Shown piece by piece: positions 14,770-21,389 of a stretch of DNA of 22,196 bases. How positions within the stretch are numbered: position 1 is the first letter of the stretch; the number at the start of each line of letters is the position of its first letter. Source of the stretch: an uncultured Clostridia bacterium (GTDB lineage Bacteria > Bacillota > Clostridia > Christensenellales > Aristaeellaceae); assembly GCA_934631985.1 (NCBI GenBank), contig CAKTYE010000038.1:1-22196 (forward strand), read 5' to 3'. The notes below the pieces were generated by a model. The model was given only the letters and a program-made list of their open reading frames with translations, was not told the origin of the DNA and did not search any database. The translations under genes and the position numbers were made by a program.

Positions 14770-15442
14770 AGCTGAACATATACCCCACCGCGCGGATGGT
14801 GTGGATGGTCTTGATCTTGAACGGTTCATCGATCTTCTGACGCAGATAGCGGATGTACACATCCACAATGTTGGTATCGCCTGCGTAATCGTAACCCCAA
14901 ACATCGCACAGCAGCGTGTCGCGGGTCACGGCAGTGTCGCGATGCTCCATCAGGTAGCGCAGCAGGTCAAATTCCTTCTTCGTCAGGGCAATGGGGTGAC
15001 CGTCATAGCTGGCGCTGTAGCTTGCAGGCTCCACCTTCAGCTTGCCCGCCGTCAGGCAGGGAACCGCCGTACTTTGCCCCACGCGGTGCTTTTTCAGCCC
15101 AACGCGAATGCGCGCCAGCAGCTCCTCAATGGCAAAGGGCTTGGTCATGTAATCGTCCGCGCCCATGTCAAGACCCATGACCTTGTCGCTCACGTCATCC
15201 TTGGCGGTGAGCATAATAATGGGTACGTCGCTCTCGTGACGCAGCCGACGGCAGACCTCAATACCGCTCAGCTCCGGCAGCATCAGGTCCAGGATCATCA
15301 GATCCGGCTGCCAGGTCAGCGCCTGCTCCAGGCCTGTGCGCCCGTCGCCTGCCGTGCGCACCTCATAGCCCTCATGCTGCAATTCCAACTCCAGGAAGCG
15401 CGCGATCTTTTTCTCATCCTCAACGATCAATATCTTGCTCAA
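14756..15442 (-). CDS. OmpR/PhoB-family response regulator
   Basis: 228 residues: a receiver domain (1-115) with acidic pocket E8/D9, phosphorylation site D52 (LDLMLP), T79 and K101 (DYMTKPF), then a winged-helix DNA-binding domain (about 128-226) with LTKKEFDLLRYL and the C-terminal IRAVGYMF hairpin. The start is a TTG at 15442 preceded by GGGAGGGG; no nearer ATG fits. It is cotranscribed with the overlapping kinase gene. Target genes cannot be told from the sequence; the DUF4342 gene just upstream is a possible one. Confidence 0.93.
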   Translation of the reverse strand: MSKILIVEDEKKIARFLELELQHEGYEVRTAGDGRTGLEQALTWQPDLMILDLMLPELSGIEVCRRLRHESDVPIIMLTAKDDVSDKVMGLDMGADDYMTKPFAIEELLARIRVGLKKHRVGQSTAVPCLTAGKLKVEPASYSASYDGHPIALTKKEFDLLRYLMEHRDTAVTRDTLLCDVWGYDYAGDTNIVDVYIRYLRQKIDEPFKIKTIHTIRAVGYMFSYEEK

Positions 15443-15469
15443 CGGAACCCCTCCCTTTTTCCCTTTCCC

Positions 15470-15480
15470 AGTATAGCACG
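15470..15480 (-). promoter_or_regulatory. Possible extended -10 promoter of the two-component operon
   Basis: Minus strand TGC-TATACT with the TG extension, 28 bases before the TTG start; the -35 position (TTTTCC) is poor. The operon may also be fed by readthrough from the gene upstream. Confidence 0.4.
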
Positions 15481-15494
15481 GAACGCAAAGCAGG

Positions 15495-15517
15495 AAAAGA
15501 CCGTCGTGCAGACGGTC
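15495..15517 (-). terminator. Terminator of the DUF4342 gene
   Basis: GACCGTC-TGCAC-GACGGTC followed by TTTT on the minus strand. It separates the UBA-like gene from the two-component genes. Confidence 0.6.
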
Positions 15518-15541
15518 CTCCCTGAAAATAGACTTGCGTTC

Positions 15542-16240
15542 TTATTCGATGGTGGCGTTGCCGTAGCCGTCCTTATCCTCGCTGTAGGCCACGCTGCCAT
15601 CCTGGCTTTCCACCTGAACAGGCACCTGCAGCACCGGGGCACGGCCTGTATAGTCCACCGGCGCGGTGGTCGCCGCAGGATTGGACTGATAGAAGCTGCG
15701 CTTCTCCTGCGCAGGCTCGTCCTTCGATTCAGACGTTGGTTTGTTTTTGTCCTCACTGTTCATGCTTTCCGTAAAGCTGCGGGTAAAATCCCCCACGGAG
15801 CTGCGCACATTCTGCGCCGCATTGCGTACAACGCTTTCCAAATCGTCAGACGCAAACTCCGGGTCGCGCTTTTCCAGGCTGATGTGATAGCCGAGGATCA
15901 GGCAGAGGATCAGCGCCAGCAGCGCCAGATGGGGGCTGATGAGCAGCGTTACAATGCTGAACAGCAGCGATACATTCATGATCAGCGTCTCCTTGCGCTT
16001 CACCTTGATGCGGCACTGGAACAGCCGTGACACGGTCTTGGAGAACCAGCCATTTCCCTTGTGCTGTGTTTCCGGCTTCGCCTGTGCAGACTCCGGTTTG
16101 ATTCTTCCATTTCTTTCCAAATCCACCAAAGCCCGCGCCACATTGCCGTTATGATAATCCAGCAGCGCCACCGCCTCCTGATAGCTGATGCCGCTCTTAC
16201 GGCGAATGAATTCAATATCCTCGATGGTATAGCGTTCCAT
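15542..16240 (-). CDS. UBA-like / DUF4342 membrane protein
   Basis: 232 residues. The N-terminal 45 residues form a UBA-like three-helix domain of the kind seen in elongation factor Ts and NAC (ERYTIEDIEFIRRK.., GISYQEAVALLDYHNGNVARAL), joined to a DUF4342-type basic region and one or two hydrophobic passes (about 89-118). The C-terminal half is long, charged and probably disordered (FASDDLESVVRNAAQNV, then Ser/Lys/Glu-rich). The function is unknown; such proteins are often near envelope or stress genes. The ATG at 16240 has AAAGGAG 8 bases upstream. It has its own promoter and terminator, just ahead of the two-component pair. Confidence 0.8.
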   Translation of the reverse strand: MERYTIEDIEFIRRKSGISYQEAVALLDYHNGNVARALVDLERNGRIKPESAQAKPETQHKGNGWFSKTVSRLFQCRIKVKRKETLIMNVSLLFSIVTLLISPHLALLALILCLILGYHISLEKRDPEFASDDLESVVRNAAQNVRSSVGDFTRSFTESMNSEDKNKPTSESKDEPAQEKRSFYQSNPAATTAPVDYTGRAPVLQVPVQVESQDGSVAYSEDKDGYGNATIE

Positions 16241-16281
16241 GCTGTCTGCTCCTTTCAGTTCCTTGTCCCTTGGACGTGTTC

Positions 16282-16310
16282 AGGATACCACGTTTCAGGC
16301 CGGATGTCTT
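16282..16310 (-). promoter_or_regulatory. Candidate promoter of the DUF4342 gene
   Basis: Minus strand AAGACA (16310-16305), 17-base spacer, TATCCT (16287-16282); four of six consensus bases in each hexamer. Confidence 0.45.
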
Positions 16311-16365
16311 GAGAAAAAACGAAAAGAAGCATGAAAATTTCATGAGAAAACGCTTGCAGAATACC

Positions 16366-16393
16366 TTGACACAGGCACTGAAAGTGCTACAAT
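16366..16393 (+). promoter_or_regulatory. Sigma-A promoter of the PII-like/antiporter operon
   Basis: TTGACA (16366-16371), 16-base spacer, TACAAT (16388-16393). The leader of about 85 bases contains a small hairpin (CCTGCC..GGCAGG, 16433-16450) and ends in AAAGGAG. Confidence 0.75.
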
Positions 16394-16483
16394 GTTTTCG
16401 GCCTTGGGGTGTTATACTTCAAGGGCTTTTTTCCTGCCAGGGAGGGCAGGGAGCAAGGAAAACGAAAGGAGAAACCTATCGCC

Positions 16484-16831
16484 ATGTACATGTTCATCCT
16501 GGTGTTAAACAAGGAAGAATGTCTGGAGCCCATCCTGGAGGCCATGCTGGAGAACGGTCTGAGCGGCGCAACGGTGCTGAACAGCACGGGCATGATGCGC
16601 GTGCTGGACGGCGACGACAACGTTGATCTGCCCATGCTGGGGCTGCTGCGCCATTTCTACAGCCCTGAGCGGAAGACCTCCAAGACCATGTTCACCCTGA
16701 TCGAGGAGGACAAGATCGACACGCTCCGCAAGATCATCAACGAAAAGACCGGCGGTCTGGACAAGCCCGACACAGGCATTGCCTTTGCCGTACCCGCAGC
16801 TTTTGTGGAAGGACTGAAGACAAACAAATGA
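16484..16831 (+). CDS. Small PII-like (GlnB-fold) signalling protein
   Basis: 115 residues with the order of a ferredoxin-like PII fold: strand MYMFILVLN, helix EECLEPILEAMLENG, strand ATVLNSTG, a short variable T-loop region (about 36-66), strand KTMFTLIEE, helix KIDTLRKIINEKT, and strand TGIAFAVPA. The opening 'LVLNKEECLEPILEAMLENGLSGATV' layout (residues 6-31) closely parallels PII proteins, but the T-loop is short and lacks the uridylylated Tyr context, so it is a PII-like protein, not GlnB. The ATG at 16484 has AAAGGAG 10 bases upstream. It overlaps the antiporter start by ATGA, suggesting it senses a small molecule and regulates that transporter. Fold assignment rests on pattern, not on a search. 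Confidence 0.72.
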   Translation: MYMFILVLNKEECLEPILEAMLENGLSGATVLNSTGMMRVLDGDDNVDLPMLGLLRHFYSPERKTSKTMFTLIEEDKIDTLRKIINEKTGGLDKPDTGIAFAVPAAFVEGLKTNK

Positions 16832-17997
16832 ATGTTTTGCTGGCATTGAGTATTGCCTTTGCCATGGGGCTGCTTTTCAGCCGCTTTATCCGATTCATCC
16901 ATCTGCCCAACGTAACGGCGTATCTGCTGGCGGGCCTGGTGGTGGGGCCGTATGTGCTGGGCGTTTTCACCCCGGAGATGAACAGCAGTCTGGCTATCAT
17001 CAGCGATGTGGCGCTGGGCTTCATCGCCTACTCCATCGGCAGCGAGTTCAAGCTGTCCTACCTGAAGGAGATCGGCATCAAGCCCATCATCATCACGCTT
17101 TTTGAGGGGTGCGGCGCTTCGCTGATCGTTTTTGTGGTGCTGCAGCTTGTCGGCGCAGCGATGCCCCTGAGCCTTGCGTTGAGCGCCATTGCCGCAGCGA
17201 CGGCTCCTGCCGCCACGCTGATGGTCGTGCGTCAATATAAGGCAAACGGCCCTGTCACAAAGATGCTGCTGCCCGTTGTCGCCATGGACGACGCGCTGGG
17301 TCTGATCCTGTATGCTGTGCTGATGGCGCTGGCCCGCACCATTGAGCGCGGCACGGCGCTGACCGCCTGGACGCTGGTCTTTCAGCCACTAATCCAGATC
17401 GTGGGTTCGCTGGGACTGGGCGTTGTGCTGGGACTGGTGCTGGTCTTTGTGCTGCGGTTCTTCCATTCCCGCGGCAACAAGCTGTCGCTGACCATTATGA
17501 TGGTCTTTGCAGGCGTTGGCCTTTGCACGCTGCTGGATTGGAGCAGTCTGTTGTGCTGCATGATGATCGGCGCAACCATGGTCAATCTGTGCAGCCAAAG
17601 CAATGTGATGTTGGAGCAGTGCGACCGCTTCACGCCGCCGCTGTTCATGCTGTTCTTTGTGCTGAGCGGTGCAAACCTTGACCTGTCCGTGCTGCCCACG
17701 GTGGGCGTTATCGGCATCGCCTATGTGCTGGCCCGCGCCATCGGCAAGTGTCTTGGTGCGACTGCCGGTGCTGCGGTTGAAAAATGTGAACCCAGCATCA
17801 TCAAGTATCTGGGCTTTACGCTGATTCCGCAGGCAGGTGTTGCCATCGGTATGGCGCGCATGTCCATGACCACCCTGCCCGAATACGGCACGGTCATCAA
17901 TGCCGTTGTACTGGCAGGCACGCTGATCTACGAGCTGACCGGCCCCGTCATCACCAAAATTGCCCTGACCAAAGCCGGAGAGATCAAAAAGAGTTGA
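16828..17997 (+). CDS. Cation:proton antiporter, CPA2 type
   Basis: 389 residues, nearly all hydrophobic, with about 11-13 transmembrane helices and the monovalent cation:proton antiporter-2 fold (KefB/NapA-like), exchanging Na+ or K+ for H+. The ion-binding helix shows AMDDALGLI (D154, D155), and the unwound-helix region is ATAPAATLMV (124-133). It lacks the C-terminal RCK/TrkA-N domain of KefB, so regulation would have to come from a separate protein; the overlapping PII-like gene upstream fits that role. Its stop is followed after 11 bases by the second 60-bp hairpin repeat. Confidence 0.87.
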   Translation: MNVLLALSIAFAMGLLFSRFIRFIHLPNVTAYLLAGLVVGPYVLGVFTPEMNSSLAIISDVALGFIAYSIGSEFKLSYLKEIGIKPIIITLFEGCGASLIVFVVLQLVGAAMPLSLALSAIAAATAPAATLMVVRQYKANGPVTKMLLPVVAMDDALGLILYAVLMALARTIERGTALTAWTLVFQPLIQIVGSLGLGVVLGLVLVFVLRFFHSRGNKLSLTIMMVFAGVGLCTLLDWSSLLCCMMIGATMVNLCSQSNVMLEQCDRFTPPLFMLFFVLSGANLDLSVLPTVGVIGIAYVLARAIGKCLGATAGAAVEKCEPSIIKYLGFTLIPQAGVAIGMARMSMTTLPEYGTVINAVVLAGTLIYELTGPVITKIALTKAGEIKKS

Positions 17998-18008
17998 CGA
18001 GAGAGAAC

Positions 18009-18068
18009 TGCGAGGGAGGCGGTTTTTGTGCCAGAAGCCCCTCCCTCGCGCTCCCTCCCGAAGACCAT
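18009..18068 (+). repeat. 60-bp hairpin repeat, copy 2
   Basis: 58 of 60 bases match 1903-1962. The two differences (C to T, at 18023 and 18026) both fall in the 5' arm of the inner stem and turn C-G pairs into U-G pairs, so the hairpin survives. As in copy 1 it directly follows the stop codon of a plus-strand gene. TTGTTTTTTCTC follows, giving this copy a T-run. Confidence 0.88.
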
Positions 18069-18121
18069 TGTTTTTTCTCAAATTGGAGTGTTCTATTAGG
18101 CAATTGGGTTCAGTAGCTAAT

Positions 18122-18175
18122 AAAGGCAGGCGTGTTGGACGCTGCACGGTGCAGTACCAATACGCCTGCCTTTTT
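18122..18175. terminator. Long terminator hairpin
   Basis: AAAGGCAGGCGT (18122-18133) pairs with ACGCCTGCCTTT (18162-18173), extended by TTGG/CCAA and an inner CTGCA-CGG-TGCAG hairpin, then TTTTTATTT. It is probably the final stop of the antiporter operon. Confidence 0.85.
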
Positions 18176-18179
18176 ATTT

Positions 18180-18387
18180 CGCATTATTTCGCATAAAATC
18201 ATAGCTAGAATTCAGTCTTCACCATGTCGTTCCTTCCCAGCAGCACATCCCAATTCCAAGCGCCAAGGCGTTCCGATGGCTGCTTACGGTCAGCCGCCGG
18301 AATGCCATGGAGTGGAACCGAAGGAATGCCCGGTTGTGTTCCCCCGGGAAGGCTCCGATCCAGGTGATGGCTGGGGGCATTCATGGG
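18180..18387. other. Gene-free stretch, no clear function
   Basis: About 200 bases between the long terminator and the hairpin array. I find no open frame with a ribosome site, no promoter and no tRNA. Short imperfect repeats of CCGGAATGCC/GGAATGCCC type occur near 18298-18332. It may be a decayed gene or part of a larger intergenic repeat. Confidence 0.4.
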
Positions 18388-18491
18388 GTCCGGGGGCCAG
18401 CCTTAGCCGCATGGAAATTTTGGCTGGCCCCCGGGCGGTTTTGCCTACTTTGCCCGAGTGCAAAGTAGGTCGTCCGTCCACAAACGGACGA
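18388..18491. repeat. Array of three stable hairpins
   Basis: First: 15 pairs between 18388-18402 and 18422-18436 (GGGGGCCAGCC with GGCTGGCCCCC). Second: CCTACTTTGC (18444-18453) with GCAAAGTAGG (18460-18469), 10 perfect pairs. Third: TCGTCCGT (18470-18477) with ACGGACGA (18484-18491), 8 perfect pairs, starting on the very next base. There is no coding signal. The second hairpin resembles one I recall between genes in gut clostridia, so this may be a dispersed intergenic element or a structured RNA. Confidence 0.7.
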
Positions 18492-18563
18492 AACGCTCTC
18501 TAGTCGGAATCGCATAACGGTCGTATGCTGCCAAACCTATGGCATCAGCACAGCCATCTTTCT

Positions 18564-19730
18564 TTACCCCTGATACACAATTTTCCCATTAACCAGCACA
18601 GCCTTCGTCTGGCACTGAATATCCCGCAGCGGATCACCTGAAAAAATCGCAATATCTGCATCCTTGCCCACTTCCAGCGAGCCAACGCGGTCCGCAATAC
18701 CAACCACCTGCGCAGGATGGATCGTAATAGCCTCCCAGGCTCCCTTCTCCGTCATGCCTGCCTTAACCGCCAGCCCCGCACAAAGCGGCAGATAATACAG
18801 CGGGATTACCGGCGCATCCGTAATGATGCACACCTGCAAGCCCGCCTTTTCCAGAATGCCCGCCGTAGCAAAGCTCTTGTCCTTCAGCTCCTGCTTGGAC
18901 TTGGAGCCAAAGGACGGCCCCACCAGCACAGGCTTGCCTGCCTTGACAAGCTGATTCACGATCAGGTGACCCTCCGTCACATGATCCAGCGTAATGTCCA
19001 CATCAAATTCGCGGGCAATACGCAGGGCCGTCAAAATGTCATCGGCACGGTGCGCATGCGCCTTCAGCGGGATCTCCCTGCGGATCACCGGCAGCAGCGC
19101 CTCCAGCTGCATGTCAAAGGGCCGTGTCTTGTCGGTGTCCCGTTCAGCGGTCTCCACCTCAGCGGCATAGCGCTTCGCCTTGAACAGCTCCTCCCGCAGC
19201 AGCGACGCCACTGCCATGCGCGTTACAGGGGTTTTCTTGCCGTTCTGACCATAGCAGCCCTTGGGATTTTCGCCAAAAGCAATCTTCATGGCGGCAGGAT
19301 ACTTCACAATCATGTCATCCACGCAGTTGCCGTGCAGCTTCATTGCCACAAAGTTCCCGCCCAGCACATTAGCAGAGCCGGGGCCCGTCACCGCAGTGGT
19401 CACGCCGCCTGCAATCGCGTTTGCAAAGGCTTCATCCATGGGGTTGATACCGTCAATGGCCCGCAGCTCCGGCGTAATGGGGTTCGAATATTCGTTGGTG
19501 TCGTTACCCTCCCAGCGGGTGGCCTCCTCGTGCATGCCGATGTGGCAATGCGCGTCGATCAGTCCGGGCGTTACCAGGCAGCCCGCTGCGTCCAGCACCG
19601 GAGTCCCCTCCGGCGCCTCCACCTTTACCCCTACCGCCGCGATCTTTCCATTGTCTCCGACCAGCACTTCGCCCACGGGCAGTTCTGCGCCGACCATGGT
19701 CTTTACCCGTCCGCCCCGAATCAGCAGCAT
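18564..19730 (-). CDS. Metal-dependent amidohydrolase, imidazolonepropionase-like
   Basis: 388 residues of the amidohydrolase superfamily (imidazolonepropionase/dihydroorotase-like), which hydrolyse C-N bonds in cyclic or acyl amides using one or two metals in a TIM barrel. Metal motifs: DAHCHIGMH (H61, H63) after the N-terminal beta domain, PLKAHAHRADD (mid-chain His), TLDHVTEGH, and ITDAPVIP with the terminal Asp. GKDADIAIFSGDPL closes the beta-sandwich, a common superfamily ending. The substrate is not predictable. The ATG at 19730 has AAGGAGG 8 bases upstream; an in-frame ATG at 19778 has no such site. It diverges from the Mrp operon. Confidence 0.88.
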   Translation of the reverse strand: MLLIRGGRVKTMVGAELPVGEVLVGDNGKIAAVGVKVEAPEGTPVLDAAGCLVTPGLIDAHCHIGMHEEATRWEGNDTNEYSNPITPELRAIDGINPMDEAFANAIAGGVTTAVTGPGSANVLGGNFVAMKLHGNCVDDMIVKYPAAMKIAFGENPKGCYGQNGKKTPVTRMAVASLLREELFKAKRYAAEVETAERDTDKTRPFDMQLEALLPVIRREIPLKAHAHRADDILTALRIAREFDVDITLDHVTEGHLIVNQLVKAGKPVLVGPSFGSKSKQELKDKSFATAGILEKAGLQVCIITDAPVIPLYYLPLCAGLAVKAGMTEKGAWEAITIHPAQVVGIADRVGSLEVGKDADIAIFSGDPLRDIQCQTKAVLVNGKIVYQG

Positions 19731-19893
19731 CTGTCGTTCCTCCTTACACATTTTTCTGTATTCATCGCACTTAGACATTGTATATTTTGCCGTTTGCGGG
19801 CGGAAATCCTCCCTGTTTTTCCCGGCCTTTACAGATCTTGTCAGCTTGCGACTCTTTTTTCTAAAAAGTGTATGAAAAAGACCAAAAGAGGGG

Positions 19894-19922
19894 TTGACAG
19901 TTTTAATAGGAAGTTTTAGAAT
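19894..19922 (+). promoter_or_regulatory. Sigma-A promoter of the Mrp operon
   Basis: TTGACA (19894-19899), 17-base spacer, TAGAAT (19917-19922). It gives a leader of about 40 bases before the mrpE start. Confidence 0.8.
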
Positions 19923-19969
19923 CTGTAGCCGTGTTCCAACAACTTTTTTCCTACGAAGGAGGTTGCCTC

Positions 19970-20446
19970 ATGTTTTTCCTGCTGTTTGCCCTTTGGATTC
20001 TTTTCAACGGCCAATGGACAGGAGAGATCGCTATCACGGGCGTTGTGCTCTGCGGGCTGATCTATCTGTTCATCTGGAAGTTCATGGACTATTCCCCGCG
20101 CAGGGAATGGCGGCTGCTGAAGCTCATGCCCAAGGCCATTGCCTATCTGGGCTATCTCATCAAGGAGATCTGCGTTTCCGCCATTGCTACCCTGCGTTTT
20201 GTCTGGTCTCCCAAGGAGGAGGTGGAGCCGCAGCTCGTCTCCTTCCACACCAAGGTGAAGACGGAGGCGGGCCGCGTGGTGCTTGCCAATTCCATCACCA
20301 TGACCCCCGGCACCATCACCGTTGACATGCGTGACGACCTGCTGCTGGTCCACTGCCTGGACAGCAGCTTCGCCGAGGGCATTGATGACAGCGAGATGCA
20401 AAAGCGCGTCTGCCATCTGGAAAAGGAGGGAAAGGATCGTGACTGA
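19970..20446 (+). CDS. mrpE: Mrp Na+/H+ antiporter subunit E
   Basis: 158-residue membrane subunit of the multi-subunit Mrp/Mnh (CPA3) cation/proton antiporter. Two or three N-terminal transmembrane helices (FFLLFALWILFNG..., ITGVVLCGLIYLFIW) are followed by the typical soluble tail with TKVKTEAGRVVLANSITMTPGT, a family hallmark (LANSITLTPGT), then VHCLD. The ATG at 19970 has GAAGGAGGT 6 bases upstream; an earlier ATG at 19931 precedes that site and is rejected. It is the first gene of an operon whose members overlap by a few bases. In this type of cluster E comes before F and G, as here. Confidence 0.93.
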   Translation: MFFLLFALWILFNGQWTGEIAITGVVLCGLIYLFIWKFMDYSPRREWRLLKLMPKAIAYLGYLIKEICVSAIATLRFVWSPKEEVEPQLVSFHTKVKTEAGRVVLANSITMTPGTITVDMRDDLLLVHCLDSSFAEGIDDSEMQKRVCHLEKEGKDRD

Positions 20447-20747
20447 AGCCTACAGCATTCTGTATAACGGCTCGCTGATCATCATCGGCATCCTGTTGCT
20501 CTTGACCCTGATCCGCGCTATCCGCGGCCCCCGCATCGCTGACCGCATTATCGCCGTCAACATGATGGGTACGCTGATCGTCATCACCATCTGCATTCTG
20601 GCCTTTCTGATGAGCGAGGGCTACCTGGTGGACGTTGCCATCGTCTACACCATGCTTTCCTTCCTGGCGGTGGTGCTGCTGACGAAGGTGTACATGGGCG
20701 TGTATCGTCAAAAGCGCAAGGAAAAGGAGGAAGACATGCATGCTTGA
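20439..20747 (+). CDS. mrpF: Mrp antiporter subunit F
   Basis: 102 residues with three transmembrane helices (about 8-24, 35-55 and 62-84). The family motif RGPRIADRIIAVNMMGT (28-44) is clear. The start is GTG at 20439, 8 bases after GGAGGG; it overlaps the end of mrpE by 8 bases, and no ATG fits. Its 3' end overlaps mrpG by 8 bases. Confidence 0.93.
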   Translation: MTEAYSILYNGSLIIIGILLLLTLIRAIRGPRIADRIIAVNMMGTLIVITICILAFLMSEGYLVDVAIVYTMLSFLAVVLLTKVYMGVYRQKRKEKEEDMHA

Positions 20748-21093
20748 CATCATTCGCTTCATTCTGTGCGCGGCGTTCACCCTGGCGGGGCTGTTCGTGC
20801 TGATCTCCGGCGTGGTGGGTGTGTACCGCTTCCAGTACGCGCTGAACCGCGTCCACTCCGCCGCCCTGAATGATACTCTGGGCATCCTGCTGATGCTCAT
20901 CGGCGTAATGATCGCCGAGGGGCTTGACATCGCGACGCTGAAAATGCTCTTTGTGATCCTGACCCTATGGCTCACTAGCCCCGTCAGCTCCCACCTGATC
21001 GGCCGCCTGGAGATCACCATCAATGACAGGCTGGAAAAGCACATGAACGTGGTGGACAAGACCACCGTCGCCAAGGAAAAGGAGGGAGACTGA
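20740..21093 (+). CDS. mrpG: Mrp antiporter subunit G
   Basis: 117 residues, three transmembrane helices. The family features are GVVGVYRFQYALNRVHSAALNDTLG (about 24-48) and LTSPVSSHLIGR (about 78-89). A charged tail (KTTVAKEKEGD) follows. The ATG at 20740 has AAAAGGAGGAAG upstream and overlaps mrpF by 8 bases. The stop overlaps the next start (TGATG). Confidence 0.93.
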   Translation: MLDIIRFILCAAFTLAGLFVLISGVVGVYRFQYALNRVHSAALNDTLGILLMLIGVMIAEGLDIATLKMLFVILTLWLTSPVSSHLIGRLEITINDRLEKHMNVVDKTTVAKEKEGD

Positions 21094-21389
21094 TGGAGCT
21101 CCTTAACATTCTTTTACTGGTGTTCATCATCGTGTGCGCGCTTTCCGTGGCGCTGAGCAAAAATCTGCTGGTTTCTATTGTCATTTTCATGAGCCAGTCG
21201 CTAGCCATGAGCGTCATCTGGATCATGCTGCAATCCCCCGACCTGGCGATCACTGAGGCCGCCGTCGGCGTGGGCATTGACAGTCTGCTGTATTTTGTGA
21301 CGCTGAAGAAAATTCACGCCATCGACGTGGAAAAGGAAAAGACCGATAAGGCGCAGGAGGGAGAGGAAAACCATGGCGAAAATTCGTAA
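21093..21389 (+). CDS. DUF4040 / MbhD-like antiporter subunit
   Basis: 98 residues with about three transmembrane helices, containing the MQSPDLAITEAAVGVG-type segment (here LQSPDLAITEAAVGVG, about 46-61). This is the hallmark of the DUF4040 domain found at the C-terminus of MrpA and as free MbhD in membrane-bound hydrogenase clusters. Its glutamate is thought to lie on the proton or sodium path. The C-terminal 25 residues are strongly charged (EKEKTDKAQEGEENHGE). The ATG at 21093 overlaps the mrpG stop by one base, and its own 3' end overlaps the next gene by 17 bases. Being split from MrpA places this operon with the archaeal/clostridial Mrp-like clusters. Confidence 0.88.
   Translation: MELLNILLLVFIIVCALSVALSKNLLVSIVIFMSQSLAMSVIWIMLQSPDLAITEAAVGVGIDSLLYFVTLKKIHAIDVEKEKTDKAQEGEENHGENS

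Noticed and set aside
14636..16030. 464-codon plus-strand frame opposite the response regulator and DUF4342 genes
   Set aside because: It spans three real minus-strand features, has no ribosome site, and its composition is that of a shadow frame.
18388..18491. Possible CRISPR array
   Set aside because: The units are three different hairpins, not one repeat with regular spacers, and no cas gene is present.
18132..18503. 123-codon plus-strand frame in the hairpin-rich gap
   Set aside because: It begins inside a terminator hairpin, lacks a ribosome site, and is made largely of inverted repeats.
18717..19919. 400-codon plus-strand frame opposite the amidohydrolase
   Set aside because: The minus-strand enzyme has its metal ligands and a good start; the plus-strand frame is Arg/His/Gln-rich without motifs and runs through the intergenic Mrp promoter.
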